Part shown: in pieces, positions 51,071-61,208 of the stretch
Position numbering within the stretch: position 1 is the first letter of the stretch
How the letters are laid out: each line of letters opens with the position of its first letter
DNA from: Paraburkholderia dioscoreae
GTDB lineage: Bacteria; Pseudomonadota; Gammaproteobacteria; Burkholderiales; Burkholderiaceae
DNA length: 64,000 nucleotides
Reading direction: 5' to 3'
NCBI RefSeq assembly: GCF_902459535.1
Contig: NZ_LR699553.1
Span: forward strand, 62,001-126,000
Position numbers and translations under genes: made by a program
Notes under the pieces: model-generated
What the model saw: the letters and a program-made list of their open reading frames with translations, nothing else
Told to the model about the DNA's origin: nothing
The model's database searches: none

Positions 51071-53389
51071 TTACTCGTCGATGCCGCCGGAAACCGGCTG
51101 GCGTGGCGACGTGGCCTGAATACCGTCATCGCGCGACGGTGCCGCGGCGCTCGGCGCCGGCTCGCTGGCCGGACGGGGTGGATGCGGGGCGCCGGATTTA
51201 CGCGGCGTCGGATGATTCTTTGCAGCAGCCGACGTGGAGTCGGCCATGGGCGCCGACGCGGCAGCAGGTGCCGAAGCCGAGGCCGAGGCCGAAGCCGCGC
51301 TCGCCGCCGAGGCCGCCGCCGCAGCGGAGGCCGCCGCTGCCGCCGAAGCCGCACCGGGAATCGGCAAGGCAGTGAAGCCCGCCGCGACCTTGACGGGCTG
51401 CGCCGCGTCCTGTGGCGCCGGTGCGCCGCCGACTTCGGGCGCGGACGCGTCCTCGGTCGCCGACGCCGCTGCCTCGATGGCCGCCGCCTGAGCGCCCGGT
51501 TTGTTCTTGCCGACGAGATAGTAGTCGAGCACCTTCCTCGCGATCGGGCCCGCCGCTTCCGCACCCCAGCCGCCGTTTTCGACGATCAGTGCGAGCGCGA
51601 TCTTCGGTTGCTCGGCCGGTGCGAAGGCGATGAAGAGCGCGTGGTCGCGCAGATGTTCGGCAATCGCGTGGCCCTTGTAGTTCGCGCCTTGCAGCGAGTA
51701 GACCTGCGCCGTCCCCGTCTTGCCGGCCGCCTGGTACTGCGCGCCGATGAACAGTTTCGACGCCGTGCCATTGGTCACGACGCCTTCCATTGCGCGCTTG
51801 ATGATGTCGATGTCCGATTGCTTCACCGCGATCCTGTCGCTCGGATCGCGCACAACCGGCCGGGTCTCTTTCGTGATCGGGTTTTCGATGTCTCGCACGA
51901 GGTGCGGCTTCATCACCACGCCGTTGTTCGCGAGCGTGGCCGTGGCATGAGCGAGCTGGAGAATGGTGAACGAGTTGTAGCCCTGGCCGATGCCGAGACT
52001 GATCGTTTCGCCTTCATACCACCGTTGCTGTTCGGGCTTGCGGTACGCCTTGCGCTTCCATTCGGTGGACGGCAGGATGCCGCGCGCCTCGCCCGAAATA
52101 TCGATGCCGGTGATCTGGCCGAAACCCCATGGCTTCATGAAGTTGGCGATATTGTTGACGCCGAGATCGTGCGCGAGCATGTAGAAATACGTGTCGTTCG
52201 ACACCACGATCGCGCGGTTCATGTCGACCCAGCCCTGGCCCGAACGCACGTCGTTGCGGAACGTGTGGCCGCCGAAGGTGTACGAGCCCGGATCCTGGAA
52301 GCCCCAGCCCGGCGTGCGCTTATGCAGCGTGAGCGCGGCGAGCGCCATGAACGGCTTGTAGGTCGAGCCCGGCGGATAGGTGCCGTGCAGCGGCCGGTTG
52401 AGCAGCGGGTGGTCGGGTGAATTGTTGAGATCGTCCCACGTCTGCTGGTCGATGCCGTCGACGAACGAATTCGGATCGAAGCTCGGCGCGGACACGAACG
52501 CAAGCACGTCGCCCGTGGAGGGCTCGATGGCGACCAGCGCGCCGCGCCGTCCCGCGAAGGCCTGCTCGGCGACCTGCTGCAGTCCGATATCGAGCGACAG
52601 CACGAGGTTGTTGCCAGGCGTTGCCTGGGTGCGCGACAAGGTGCGCACGGGGCGGCCGCCGGCTGTCACTTCCACTTCCTCGAAACCGGTCTGGCCGTGC
52701 AGTTCGGTCTCGTAACTCTGCTCGACGCCGATCTTGCCGATGTAGTCGGTGCCCTTGTAGTTGTTCGCGTCCAGACGCGGATCGTAGTGGTCCGGATCGC
52801 TGTCGTTCTGGTCGCTGGCGTCGTCGATACGGTCCTGATCGCGCTGCGAAATCCGCCCGATGTAGCCGATCACGTGCGCCGCCGTCGGCCCGAGCGGATA
52901 TTGGCGGAACAGGCGCGCACGCACTTCCACGCCGGGAAAACGGAAGCGCTGTGCGGTGAAGCGCGCAACTTCGTCGTCGGTCAGGCGGGTGCGGATGGGC
53001 AGGCTCTCGAAGTTCTTCGAGTCTTCCTGCAGCTTCTTGAAGCGGCGGCGGTCGCGTGCGTCGATCGAGACCACCGTGGCCAGGTTGTCGATCACGTTTT
53101 CGAGCGAGTCGTTCAGCTTCGAGGGCGTAATTTCGAGCGTGTAGGCCGAGTAGTTCTTGGCCAGCACGACGCCGTTGCGATCGGTGATGATGCCGCGGTT
53201 CGGCACGATCGGCGCGACGGAAATGCGGTTTTCATCGGCCTGCAGCGAGTATTTGCTGTAGTGCCAGACCTGCAGGAACAGGAACCGGAAGCCGATCAGC
53301 CCGAAGCAGACGAACACGAACAGCCCCGCCGCCGCGACGCGCAGGCGGAACTTCGAGAGCTGTTGCTGGGTGTCCTTGAATTCGGTCAT
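51071..53389 (-). CDS. mrdA: Penicillin-binding protein 2
   Basis: 772 residues from ATG 53389. One N-terminal membrane anchor (AAAGLFVFVCFGLIGFRFLF), PBP dimerisation domain, transpeptidase with PPGSTYKPF (SxxK Ser), SND and KTGTAQV. About 110 extra C-terminal residues are Ala/Ser/Pro-rich and low complexity, making the protein longer than usual (~630). It crosslinks lateral wall with RodA; rodA follows 10 bp later. Confidence 0.92.
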   Translation of the reverse strand: MTEFKDTQQQLSKFRLRVAAAGLFVFVCFGLIGFRFLFLQVWHYSKYSLQADENRISVAPIVPNRGIITDRNGVVLAKNYSAYTLEITPSKLNDSLENVIDNLATVVSIDARDRRRFKKLQEDSKNFESLPIRTRLTDDEVARFTAQRFRFPGVEVRARLFRQYPLGPTAAHVIGYIGRISQRDQDRIDDASDQNDSDPDHYDPRLDANNYKGTDYIGKIGVEQSYETELHGQTGFEEVEVTAGGRPVRTLSRTQATPGNNLVLSLDIGLQQVAEQAFAGRRGALVAIEPSTGDVLAFVSAPSFDPNSFVDGIDQQTWDDLNNSPDHPLLNRPLHGTYPPGSTYKPFMALAALTLHKRTPGWGFQDPGSYTFGGHTFRNDVRSGQGWVDMNRAIVVSNDTYFYMLAHDLGVNNIANFMKPWGFGQITGIDISGEARGILPSTEWKRKAYRKPEQQRWYEGETISLGIGQGYNSFTILQLAHATATLANNGVVMKPHLVRDIENPITKETRPVVRDPSDRIAVKQSDIDIIKRAMEGVVTNGTASKLFIGAQYQAAGKTGTAQVYSLQGANYKGHAIAEHLRDHALFIAFAPAEQPKIALALIVENGGWGAEAAGPIARKVLDYYLVGKNKPGAQAAAIEAAASATEDASAPEVGGAPAPQDAAQPVKVAAGFTALPIPGAASAAAAASAAAAASAASAASASASASAPAAASAPMADSTSAAAKNHPTPRKSGAPHPPRPASEPAPSAAAPSRDDGIQATSPRQPVSGGIDE

Positions 53390-53530
53390 GCGATTCTGCA
53401 AAAGGCCGGATAACGGCCATGATGAGTGTGCGCCTTTTCCGGCCAGAACCGGAAGGCATGAACTGCGATGCGCGTCGAGCGGGCCGGCGACGTGAGTTTC
53501 ATCAGAACGGCCGGCGGGCCCGATGCGTGA

Positions 53531-54043
53531 TCAAATTGGCCGGGTATCGTCCGGATCGGCCGGGCGGCGCTGCGGCATCAGCAGCAGCATGCTGGCAACC
53601 GGCCACAGCGCGGCTTCGACGAAACCGTCGATCAGATAACCCCAGCCTGGAAACGCCGCGCCCGTCAGCAGACGGATCACGAACGGCACCAGTTGCGCGA
53701 CGACCAGCAGCGGCATGACCGCGAAGGTCTGCACGCCGAGCGACATCCACAGCACGCGGCGGTGGATCGTAATCGCGCCGTACGACAACAACGTATACGC
53801 CAGTGCGTGTTCGCCGAGCAGGCTGGCGTTGTGCACGTCCATCAGCAAACCCAGTGAAAAAGCGATGCCCATGCCGACTTTGCGCGGTTGGTGCACGTTC
53901 CAGAACAGCAGCACGAGCGCTACGAAGTCCGGCACGCCGACAAGGCGCCCCCACGGCATCAGGTTCAGCAGGAACGCCGCGGCGAGGCTGAACGAGATGA
54001 AGTACGGATTGACCGGCTGCAGAATGTATTGCGGACGGTTCAT
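53531..54043 (-). CDS. mreD: Rod shape-determining protein MreD
   Basis: 170 residues, five membrane segments. ILQPVNPYFISFSLAAAFLL and MGIAFSLGLLMDVHNASLLG are typical. Start overlaps the mreC stop. It sits in the inner membrane, linking MreC with the Rod complex. A 141-bp gap separates it from mrdA. Confidence 0.92.
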   Translation of the reverse strand: MNRPQYILQPVNPYFISFSLAAAFLLNLMPWGRLVGVPDFVALVLLFWNVHQPRKVGMGIAFSLGLLMDVHNASLLGEHALAYTLLSYGAITIHRRVLWMSLGVQTFAVMPLLVVAQLVPFVIRLLTGAAFPGWGYLIDGFVEAALWPVASMLLLMPQRRPADPDDTRPI

Positions 54044-55149
54044 GGCTGCGCCCCCGGCGTGGCTTGCGGCTTCGCGTTCTTCTCAGTAGCCGGTTTCTTT
54101 TCGGCGGCGGACTTCTTCTCCGCAACTGCCGGTTTGGCAGGGGCTTTTTCAGCGGGCCTGGCCGCCGCGGACTTCTCGGCTGCGGGTTTTTCGCCCGCTT
54201 TTGCCGGAGCTTTGTCCGCTGCGGCTTTGCCGTCCGCCGGCTTGCCGCCCTTCTTCGCTTTCGCGTCCTTTGCGGCTGTGGCTGCGTCGGGCTCTTCGGC
54301 GGGACGCGGAGGCACATTGTTCACGTAATGCAGCACGAGCAACTGACGCGCGCCGCGCACCGGCGCGACGGGCAGGCAGATCACGCGCGCGAACGCGGTA
54401 TCGGCCTGTTTGTCGACCCGTACCACCTTAGCGACCGGCAGGCCCGGCGGATACACGCCGTCGAGTCCGCTCGTGACGAGTTCGTCGCCGGTTTGAATGT
54501 CGGCGCTGATCGGCACGAAGCGCAGATCGAGTGTGTCGCCCTTCGGTGTGCCGTAAATCACGCTGCGCAAGCCGGTGCGCACGATCTGCACGGGCACTGC
54601 CTGATCCTTGTCCGTGAGCAGCGTAACTTCGGCTTGCAGCGGGAAGACGCGTGTCACCTGGCCGATCACGCCGTCTTCGTTGACGACCGGCGAACCGTTC
54701 TGGATGCCTTGCTGCGCACCGCGGCCGATCACCACTTTCTGCGTGAAAGGATCGCGCGTGTCGTACTGGATCTCGGCGGGCAGCGATTGCGTGGTGGACC
54801 GCTGGGACAGTTGCAGCAGCGCCCGCAAATGCGCGTTTTCGGCGGCCAGTTCGGCGGCCGTATTGGCTTGCTGCGAGAGTTGCAGATCTTTGCTGCGCAG
54901 TCTGTCGTTTTCGCTGCGCAGCGTGGCGCTGGTCACGGCCAGGTCGGCGGCGCCCACGAACATGTCGCGAGGCACGAGTGCCGCGCGTTGCAACGGATAA
55001 AGACCCGCGCCGAGCACGCCACGCACGATTTCGAGCGTTTTGAAGCGAGCGTCGGAGATCAGCAGGGCAAGCGCCAGCACGACGAAAAACACGAGTCGTG
55101 CGAGAGCGGACGGTCCTTGCTTGAACAGGGGCGGCGGACTGTATTCCAT
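54040..55149 (-). CDS. mreC: Rod shape-determining protein MreC
   Basis: 369 residues. N-terminal membrane segment (ALARLVFFVVLALALLISDA), a coiled-coil (about 60-110), then the beta-domain (VIGRGAQQGIQNGSPVVNED). A Lys/Ala/Pro-rich C-terminal tail of about 90 residues (KPADGKAAADKAPAKAGEKP) is added. It organises the Rod complex in the periplasm. Confidence 0.92.
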   Translation of the reverse strand: MEYSPPPLFKQGPSALARLVFFVVLALALLISDARFKTLEIVRGVLGAGLYPLQRAALVPRDMFVGAADLAVTSATLRSENDRLRSKDLQLSQQANTAAELAAENAHLRALLQLSQRSTTQSLPAEIQYDTRDPFTQKVVIGRGAQQGIQNGSPVVNEDGVIGQVTRVFPLQAEVTLLTDKDQAVPVQIVRTGLRSVIYGTPKGDTLDLRFVPISADIQTGDELVTSGLDGVYPPGLPVAKVVRVDKQADTAFARVICLPVAPVRGARQLLVLHYVNNVPPRPAEEPDAATAAKDAKAKKGGKPADGKAAADKAPAKAGEKPAAEKSAAARPAEKAPAKPAVAEKKSAAEKKPATEKNAKPQATPGAQP

Positions 55150-55239
55150 GGTCGGCGCCGGGGGCGTGAGCGGTTGGGTGAGACGGCGGCGCGCGAGGAA
55201 CGCGCGTTCAGCGCGCGGAGGCTGGCAGGCCCAGCCAAC

Positions 55240-55269
55240 GGCAAACCGGCCCGCAAGGGGCCGTTTGCC
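55240..55269 (-). other. Stem-loop between mreB and mreC
   Basis: GGCAAACCGGCCC-GCAA-GGGGCCGTTTGCC, one mismatch, in the 153-bp gap after mreB. There is no T-tract, so it is more likely an mRNA processing or stability hairpin that lets mreB be expressed more than mreCD. Confidence 0.4.
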
Positions 55270-55302
55270 AGATCCGCGCTACTGACATGGAGACGGGCTC
55301 GC

Positions 55303-56346
55303 TTACTCGTACGAGAAGATGCTGCCCAGCTTGTCCATGCGTTCGAGCGCCATGCCCGAGCCGCGTACAACGCAGGTCAGCGGGTCTTCGGCGACGAGCA
55401 CCGGCAGGCCGGTTTCTTCGGCGAGCAGGCGGTCCAGATCGCGCAGCAGCGCGCCACCGCCCGTGAGCATCATGCCGCGCTCGGCGATATCCGCGCCGAG
55501 TTCCGGCGGCGTCTGTTCGAGCGCGATCTTCACCGACGACACGATCTGGTTTAGCGGATCGGTGAGGGCTTCGAGAATTTCGTTGCTGGAGATGGTGAAG
55601 CTGCGCGGAATGCCTTCCGACAGATTACGGCCCTTCACTTCCATTTCCTTGACTTCGGAACCCGGGAAAGCGGAGCCGATTTCCTTCTTGATGGCTTCGG
55701 CCGTTTGCTCGCCGATCAGCATTCCGTAGTTGCGGCGGATGTAGTTGACGATGGCTTCGTCGAACTTGTCGCCGCCCACGCGCACGGAGCCCTTGTACAC
55801 AATGCCGCCGAGCGAGATCACGCCGACTTCGGTCGTGCCGCCGCCAATGTCGACGACCATCGAGCCGGTTGCTTCCGACACCGGCAGACCGGCGCCGATG
55901 GCGGCCGCCATTGGTTCTTCAATGAGGTAGACCTGCGAAGCACCCGCGCCGTGCGCGGCTTCCTTGATCGCGCGGCGTTCGACCTGGGTCGAACCGCACG
56001 GCACGCAAATGATGATGCGCGGCGACGGCGAGAACATGCGCGATTCGTGAGCAGTTTTGATGAACTGCTTGATCATTTGCTCGGTGACGGTGAAGTCGGC
56101 GATCACGCCGTCTTTCATGGGGCGGATCGCCTCGATGTTGCCCGGCACCTTGCCGAGCATCTGCTTGGCTTCCTTGCCGACTGCCTGGATGGTTTTCTTG
56201 CCGTTGGGACCGCCTTCCTGGCGGATCGAGACCACCGACGGTTCATCAAGAACGATGCCCTTGCCACGCATGTAGATGAGCGTGTTGGCCGTGCCGAGGT
56301 CAATGGCCAGATCGTTGGAGAAGTAGCTGCGCAAAAAACCGAACAT
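55303..56346 (-). CDS. mreB: Rod shape-determining actin MreB
   Basis: 347 residues, full length. Actin-fold phosphate motifs IDLGTANTLIY, VDIGGGTTEVGVISLGG and the adenosine motif MLTGGGALLRDLDRLL are present. First gene of the mreBCD-mrdA-rodA cluster, divergent from gatC. Confidence 0.96.
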   Translation of the reverse strand: MFGFLRSYFSNDLAIDLGTANTLIYMRGKGIVLDEPSVVSIRQEGGPNGKKTIQAVGKEAKQMLGKVPGNIEAIRPMKDGVIADFTVTEQMIKQFIKTAHESRMFSPSPRIIICVPCGSTQVERRAIKEAAHGAGASQVYLIEEPMAAAIGAGLPVSEATGSMVVDIGGGTTEVGVISLGGIVYKGSVRVGGDKFDEAIVNYIRRNYGMLIGEQTAEAIKKEIGSAFPGSEVKEMEVKGRNLSEGIPRSFTISSNEILEALTDPLNQIVSSVKIALEQTPPELGADIAERGMMLTGGGALLRDLDRLLAEETGLPVLVAEDPLTCVVRGSGMALERMDKLGSIFSYE

Positions 56347-56726
56347 TCAAAATCCTGTCTCGCTTGGGGCCGGGCCTCGCAACGTATGCGCAGGGCGGCA
56401 GCGGAAAAAATAACAGCTTCAACCGGGCGGAAGCGGCGCCACAGGAACTTGAAGCTGCGAGGGAGTCTACCGGAGGCCGGTGCAAAGCCAGGCCAGAAAA
56501 ATCCGAACGATCTTTGGGAATAGTTCAGAAAGGCCTTGGTAAGTCGGTCCGGGTTTGGGTCGAACGCGTAATGATACCTTATAATTTTGCATGATTTGAA
56601 GGAAACGGACGGCACTTTTTGCCGCCGCTGGCCCCTTTTTCGAGGGCCTCCTCCAGCGTCGTAACCCGCTGTCGCAGCGTTGTTTTTTGCATGCTGCGGC
56701 GGTCCACCACATTTTCCGGTGACTGC
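56347..56726. promoter_or_regulatory. Divergent mreB / gatC promoter region
   Basis: 380 bp with no gene. A TATAAT box on the plus strand (56580-56585), with TTGGGT at 56555-56560 (spacer 19), could drive gatC. Promoter of mreB is expected near the mreB end but not distinct by eye. Confidence 0.4.
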
Positions 56727-57026
56727 ATGGCTCTGACCCTGACCGATGTAAAACGCATCGCGCATCTTGCGCGGCTCGAACTGGCCGATGCCGAAGCTGA
56801 GCACACGCTTGTCCAGCTCAACGATTTTTTCGGCCTCGTCGAGCAGATGCAGGCGGTCGATACCACCGGCATCGCCCCGCTTGCCCACCCGATCGAGCAG
56901 ATCGAAGACGTCGCGCTGCGTCTGCGCGACGACACGGTGACCGAAACGGTCGAACGCGAAGCTTTCCAGCGCCCGGCGCCGGCCGTGCAGGACGGTCTGT
57001 ACCTGGTGCCGAAGGTGATCGAGTAA
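56727..57026 (+). CDS. gatC: Glu/Asp-tRNA amidotransferase subunit C
   Basis: 99 residues from ATG 56727 (MALTLTDVKRIAHLARLELA). Standard GatC length and fold, ending ...GLYLVPKVIE. Part of GatCAB, which converts Glu-tRNA(Gln) and Asp-tRNA(Asn) to the amides. gatA follows after 194 bp. Confidence 0.94.
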   Translation: MALTLTDVKRIAHLARLELADAEAEHTLVQLNDFFGLVEQMQAVDTTGIAPLAHPIEQIEDVALRLRDDTVTETVEREAFQRPAPAVQDGLYLVPKVIE

Positions 57027-57220
57027 AACCCCGCGCATCGGGCCCGGCGCGGAGTGCGGGGCAGCTTTCCTTCGACGTGCCGCCGTGCGGCATATCGACT
57101 CGTGGCCCCGGCGCTCGCGTGACCGTCGTCTCCGGCTTTCTCGGCTCGGCTTGCCGGCGGGCAGCCGAATGCCTCCACGGCAGCGTGACTGCGCTGCCGC
57201 GCTCTTCAGGATAAAACGCA

Positions 57221-58708
57221 ATGCATGAAAAAAGTTTGACCGAACTGCGCGCCGCATTGACGGCCAAGGAATGCTCCGCAGTCGAACTGGCGCAGCTCTA
57301 TCTGAAGCGGATCGAAGCGGCCAACAGCCTGAACGCATTCATCCAGGTCGACCCCGATCTGACGCTCGCGCAGGCAAGAGCCGCGGACGCGCTGCTCCAT
57401 ACCGGCCACGCCGGCCCCCTGGTCGGCCTGCCGATCGCGCACAAAGACGTGTTCGTCACCAAGGGCTGGCGCTCCACGGCCGGCTCGAAAATGCTGTCGA
57501 ACTACGAGAGCCCGTTCGACGCGACCGTGGTCGCGCGTCTGCAGAACGCCGGCATGGTGTGCGTGGGCAAGACCAATATGGACGAGTTCGCGATGGGCTC
57601 GTCCAACGAGAATTCGTACTTTGGTCCCGTGCAGAATCCGTGGGACGTCAAGGCCGTGCCGGGCGGCTCGTCGGGCGGTTCGGCGGCGGCCGTGGCCGCG
57701 CGCCTCGCGCCCGCTGCAACCGGCACGGATACCGGCGGCTCGATCCGTCAGCCGGCGTCGTTTTCCGGCATCACCGGCATCAAGCCGACGTACGGCCGCG
57801 TGTCGCGTTACGGCATGATCGCGTTCGCCTCGTCGCTGGATCAGGGCGGCCCGATGGCGCGAAGCGCCGCGGATTGCGCCATGCTGCTCGAAGCAATGGC
57901 CGGTTTCGACGAGCGCGATTCGACCAGCCTCGTGCGTGACGACGAGGACTACACGCGCTACCTCGGCCAGCCGTGGAAAGAAGACGGCGCCGGCAAACCG
58001 CTCGCCGGCCTGCGCATTGGCCTGCCGAAAGAGTATTTCGGCGCCGGTCTCGCCGACGACGTGCGCGCCTCCATCGACGCCGCGCTCAAGCAATACGAGG
58101 TGCTCGGCGCCACGCTGGTCGACGTTTCGCTGCCGAAAACCGAGTTGTCGATCCCGGTCTACTACGTGATCGCGCCGGCGGAGGCTTCGTCGAACCTGTC
58201 GCGTTTCGACGGCGTGCGCTTCGGCCATCGCGCGGCGGAGTATCGCGATCTGCTCGACATGTACAAGAAGTCGCGCGCCGAAGGTTTCGGCCCGGAAGTG
58301 AAGCGCCGCATTCTGGTGGGCGCCTACGTGCTGTCGCACGGCTATTACGACGCGTACTACCTGCAGGCGCAGAAGATCCGCCGCATCATCGCGCAGGACT
58401 TTCAGGAAGCGTTCAAACAGTGCGACGTGATCATGGGTCCGGTCGCGCCAACGGTAGCGTGGGATCTGGGCGCAAAGGGCGACGATCCGGTGCAGATGTA
58501 TCTGGCCGACATCTACACGCTGTCGGTGAGCCTCGCCGGTTTGCCGGGCATGAGCGTGCCGTGCGGCTTCGGCGCGGGCGCGAATGCGCAGCGTCCGGTA
58601 GGTTTGCAGATCATCGGCAACTATTTCAATGAAGCCCGGATGCTGCAGGTGGCCGACGCGTTCCAGCGCGCGACCGACTGGCACCGCAAAGCACCGGCAG
58701 GAGTGTGA
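57221..58708 (+). CDS. gatA: Glu/Asp-tRNA amidotransferase subunit A
   Basis: 495 residues. Amidase signature with Lys in PIAHKDVFV, GGSSGGSAAAVAARLAPAAT (cis-Ser) and GTDTGGSIRQPA (nucleophile Ser). It releases ammonia from glutamine for GatB. It overlaps or abuts gatB. Confidence 0.95.
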   Translation: MHEKSLTELRAALTAKECSAVELAQLYLKRIEAANSLNAFIQVDPDLTLAQARAADALLHTGHAGPLVGLPIAHKDVFVTKGWRSTAGSKMLSNYESPFDATVVARLQNAGMVCVGKTNMDEFAMGSSNENSYFGPVQNPWDVKAVPGGSSGGSAAAVAARLAPAATGTDTGGSIRQPASFSGITGIKPTYGRVSRYGMIAFASSLDQGGPMARSAADCAMLLEAMAGFDERDSTSLVRDDEDYTRYLGQPWKEDGAGKPLAGLRIGLPKEYFGAGLADDVRASIDAALKQYEVLGATLVDVSLPKTELSIPVYYVIAPAEASSNLSRFDGVRFGHRAAEYRDLLDMYKKSRAEGFGPEVKRRILVGAYVLSHGYYDAYYLQAQKIRRIIAQDFQEAFKQCDVIMGPVAPTVAWDLGAKGDDPVQMYLADIYTLSVSLAGLPGMSVPCGFGAGANAQRPVGLQIIGNYFNEARMLQVADAFQRATDWHRKAPAGV

Positions 58709-58713
58709 GCACC

Positions 58714-60189
58714 ATGACCAAGCAATGGGAAGTCGTGATCGGTCTGGAGACCCACGCGCAACTGTCGACCCACTCGAAGATTTTTTCGGGCGCCTCGACG
58801 CAATTCGGTGCCGCGCCGAACACGCAAGCGTGTCCTGTCGATCTGGCCTTGCCGGGCACGTTGCCGGTAATGAACCGCGGTGCCGTGGAGCGCGCGATCC
58901 AGTTCGGCCTCGCGATTGGCGCGACGGTGGCGTCGCGCAGTATTTTCGCGCGCAAGAATTATTTCTACCCCGATCTGCCGAAGGGCTACCAGATCAGCCA
59001 GTACGAAATTCCCGTCGTGCAGGGCGGTCAGGTGACGATTCAGGTGCCGGCCAATGAAAAGGCGGGCAGTCCGGCGTACGAGAAGGTCGTCAACCTCACG
59101 CGCGCCCACCTCGAAGAAGACGCGGGCAAGTCGCTGCACGAAGACTTCGCGGGCATGACCGGCATCGACCTGAATCGCGCCGGCACGCCGCTGCTCGAAA
59201 TCGTCACCGAGCCGGAAATGCGCAGTGCGGCGGAAGCGGTTGCGTACGCGAAGACGCTGCATACGCTCGTCACGTGGCTCGGCATCTGCGACGGCAACAT
59301 GCAGGAAGGTTCGTTCCGTTGCGACGCCAACGTATCGGTGCGTCCAGTCGGTCAGGCGGAATTCGGCACGCGCGCCGAGATCAAGAACCTGAACTCGTTC
59401 CGCTTCCTCGAAGAAGCGATCCAGTACGAAGTGCGCCGTCAGGTCGAACTGATCGAAGACGGCGGCACGGTGGTGCAGGAAACGCGTCTGTACGATCCGG
59501 ACAAGCGCGAAACGCGTTCCATGCGCAGCAAGGAAGACGCGCACGACTACCGCTATTTCCCCGATCCCGATCTGATGCCGCTCGTGATCGACGCGGCGTG
59601 GGTCGAGCGCGTCAAAAGCGAAATGCCGGAACTGCCGGAAGCGATTCAACAGCGCTTCGTCACGCAATACGGTTTGACGCCGTACGACGCCAACGTGCTG
59701 ACATCGAGCAAGGCAATGGCGGCGTACTACGAAGCGGTGGTGAGCAAGCTCGGCCCGGCCAACGCCAAGGCCGCGGCGAACTGGCTGATGGGCGAAGTGT
59801 CGTCGCAACTGAATCGTGAAGGTCTCGATATCGCTGCAAGCCCGGTATCGTCCGCGCAACTCGCGCTGTTGCTGCAGCGTATCGCGGACGGCACGATCTC
59901 CAACAAGATCGCCAAGGAAATTTTCCTCTCGATCTGGGAAGAGAAAGCCACGGACGAAGCCGCCGCCGATCGCATCATCGAAGCGAAGGGTTTGAAGCAG
60001 ATTTCGGATACCGGCGCGCTGGAAGCGATCATCGACGAAGTGCTCGCCGCGAATCAGAAGTCGGTCGAGGAATTCCGCGCCGGCAAGGAAAAGGCGTTCA
60101 ACGCGCTGATCGGTCAGGCCATGAAGGCGACCAAGGGCAAGGCCAATCCCGCGCAGGTCAACGACCTGCTCAAGAAGAAGCTGTCCTGA
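58714..60189 (+). CDS. gatB: Glu/Asp-tRNA amidotransferase subunit B
   Basis: 491 residues from ATG 58714, with GGAG ten bases upstream; GTG 58705 overlaps the gatA stop but is too close to that site. VVIGLETHAQLSTHSKIFSG, CPVDLALPGTLPVMN, the catalytic/zinc region and the C-terminal YqeY tail (AEEILAAN-like VLAANQKSVEEFRAGKEKAF) are present. It transfers the amide to tRNA-bound Glu or Asp. Confidence 0.95.
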   Translation: MTKQWEVVIGLETHAQLSTHSKIFSGASTQFGAAPNTQACPVDLALPGTLPVMNRGAVERAIQFGLAIGATVASRSIFARKNYFYPDLPKGYQISQYEIPVVQGGQVTIQVPANEKAGSPAYEKVVNLTRAHLEEDAGKSLHEDFAGMTGIDLNRAGTPLLEIVTEPEMRSAAEAVAYAKTLHTLVTWLGICDGNMQEGSFRCDANVSVRPVGQAEFGTRAEIKNLNSFRFLEEAIQYEVRRQVELIEDGGTVVQETRLYDPDKRETRSMRSKEDAHDYRYFPDPDLMPLVIDAAWVERVKSEMPELPEAIQQRFVTQYGLTPYDANVLTSSKAMAAYYEAVVSKLGPANAKAAANWLMGEVSSQLNREGLDIAASPVSSAQLALLLQRIADGTISNKIAKEIFLSIWEEKATDEAAADRIIEAKGLKQISDTGALEAIIDEVLAANQKSVEEFRAGKEKAFNALIGQAMKATKGKANPAQVNDLLKKKLS

Positions 60190-60322
60190 GTTGAAGCAGA
60201 GTTGGAAAGCACGGCCGAAGCGTTCGCGCTTTGGCCACCGCGGGCTGTTGCCGGAAACGAAAGTGGGGCAGCGGCCCGTTTCGTTTGCGGGCCCGTTTAA
60301 ACGCAGATCACGGAGTGTGTGG

Positions 60323-61162
60323 ATGGCCAGGCAACCCGAACTCGACGACTTCCGCGTGCCGTATTTCGGCGACGGCAAGAAGAAAAACAAATTCTCGCTC
60401 GACGGTTTCGATCCGGCTGCAAAACCATTTTCGGCCGGTTCGAAAGACGCCGACAAAGCCCGGTTATCGGAAATCGGCGCGAAGCTCGACATTCAGCAGG
60501 AGCGTCTGCATGCGCAGCAGCAGCGCCGTGTCCTGCTGGTGCTGCAGGGCATGGACACGAGCGGCAAGGATGGCACGATCCGCGCGGTGTTTCACGACGT
60601 CGATCCGCTCGGTTTGCGCATCGTGCCGTTCAAGGCGCCGACGCCCGTCGAAATTGCGCACGACTTTCTCTGGCGCGTGCATTCGCAAGCGCCCGCCGCG
60701 GGCGAACTGACGATCTTCAACCGCAGTCACTACGAAGATCTGCTGGTGCCCACCGTGCTCGGCAACCTGGACGCACAAGCCTTCGAGCAGCGCTGCCATC
60801 ATATCCGCCAGTTCGAAGAGTTGCTGGCCTATAGCGGTACGACCATCATCAAGTGCATGCTGCACATTTCGAAAGACGAGCAGCGGGTGCGTTTGCAGGC
60901 GCGCATCGACGATTCGACCAAGCATTGGAAATTCGACGTCGCCGATCTCGACGCGCGCAAACAGTGGGACAAGTATCAGGTGGCGTATGGCGAGACGCTG
61001 GCCGCGACATCGACCGAATACGCGCCGTGGTACGTGATTCCAGCCAACTCGAAGACGCATCGCAATGTGATGGTGGCGGAGTTGCTGTTGCGCACGTTCG
61101 AGGCGCTGAAGCTCGAATATCCGCCTGCCAAAGAATCGCTGAAGGGCATCAAGATCGTGTGA
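60323..61162 (+). CDS. ppk2: Polyphosphate kinase 2 family
   Basis: 279 residues from ATG 60323 (MARQPELDDFRVPYFGDGKK). Walker A GMDTSGKDGTIR, lid and Walker B FNRSHYEDLL, and KWFEV-like HWKFDVADLDARKQWDKYQ are PPK2 hallmarks. It phosphorylates a nucleotide with polyphosphate (or the reverse). Confidence 0.9.
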   Translation: MARQPELDDFRVPYFGDGKKKNKFSLDGFDPAAKPFSAGSKDADKARLSEIGAKLDIQQERLHAQQQRRVLLVLQGMDTSGKDGTIRAVFHDVDPLGLRIVPFKAPTPVEIAHDFLWRVHSQAPAAGELTIFNRSHYEDLLVPTVLGNLDAQAFEQRCHHIRQFEELLAYSGTTIIKCMLHISKDEQRVRLQARIDDSTKHWKFDVADLDARKQWDKYQVAYGETLAATSTEYAPWYVIPANSKTHRNVMVAELLLRTFEALKLEYPPAKESLKGIKIV

Positions 61163-61208
61163 CCTTGCCCCTTTGCTCCAGAAACGAATCGACCAAACAA
61201 GGAACGAC

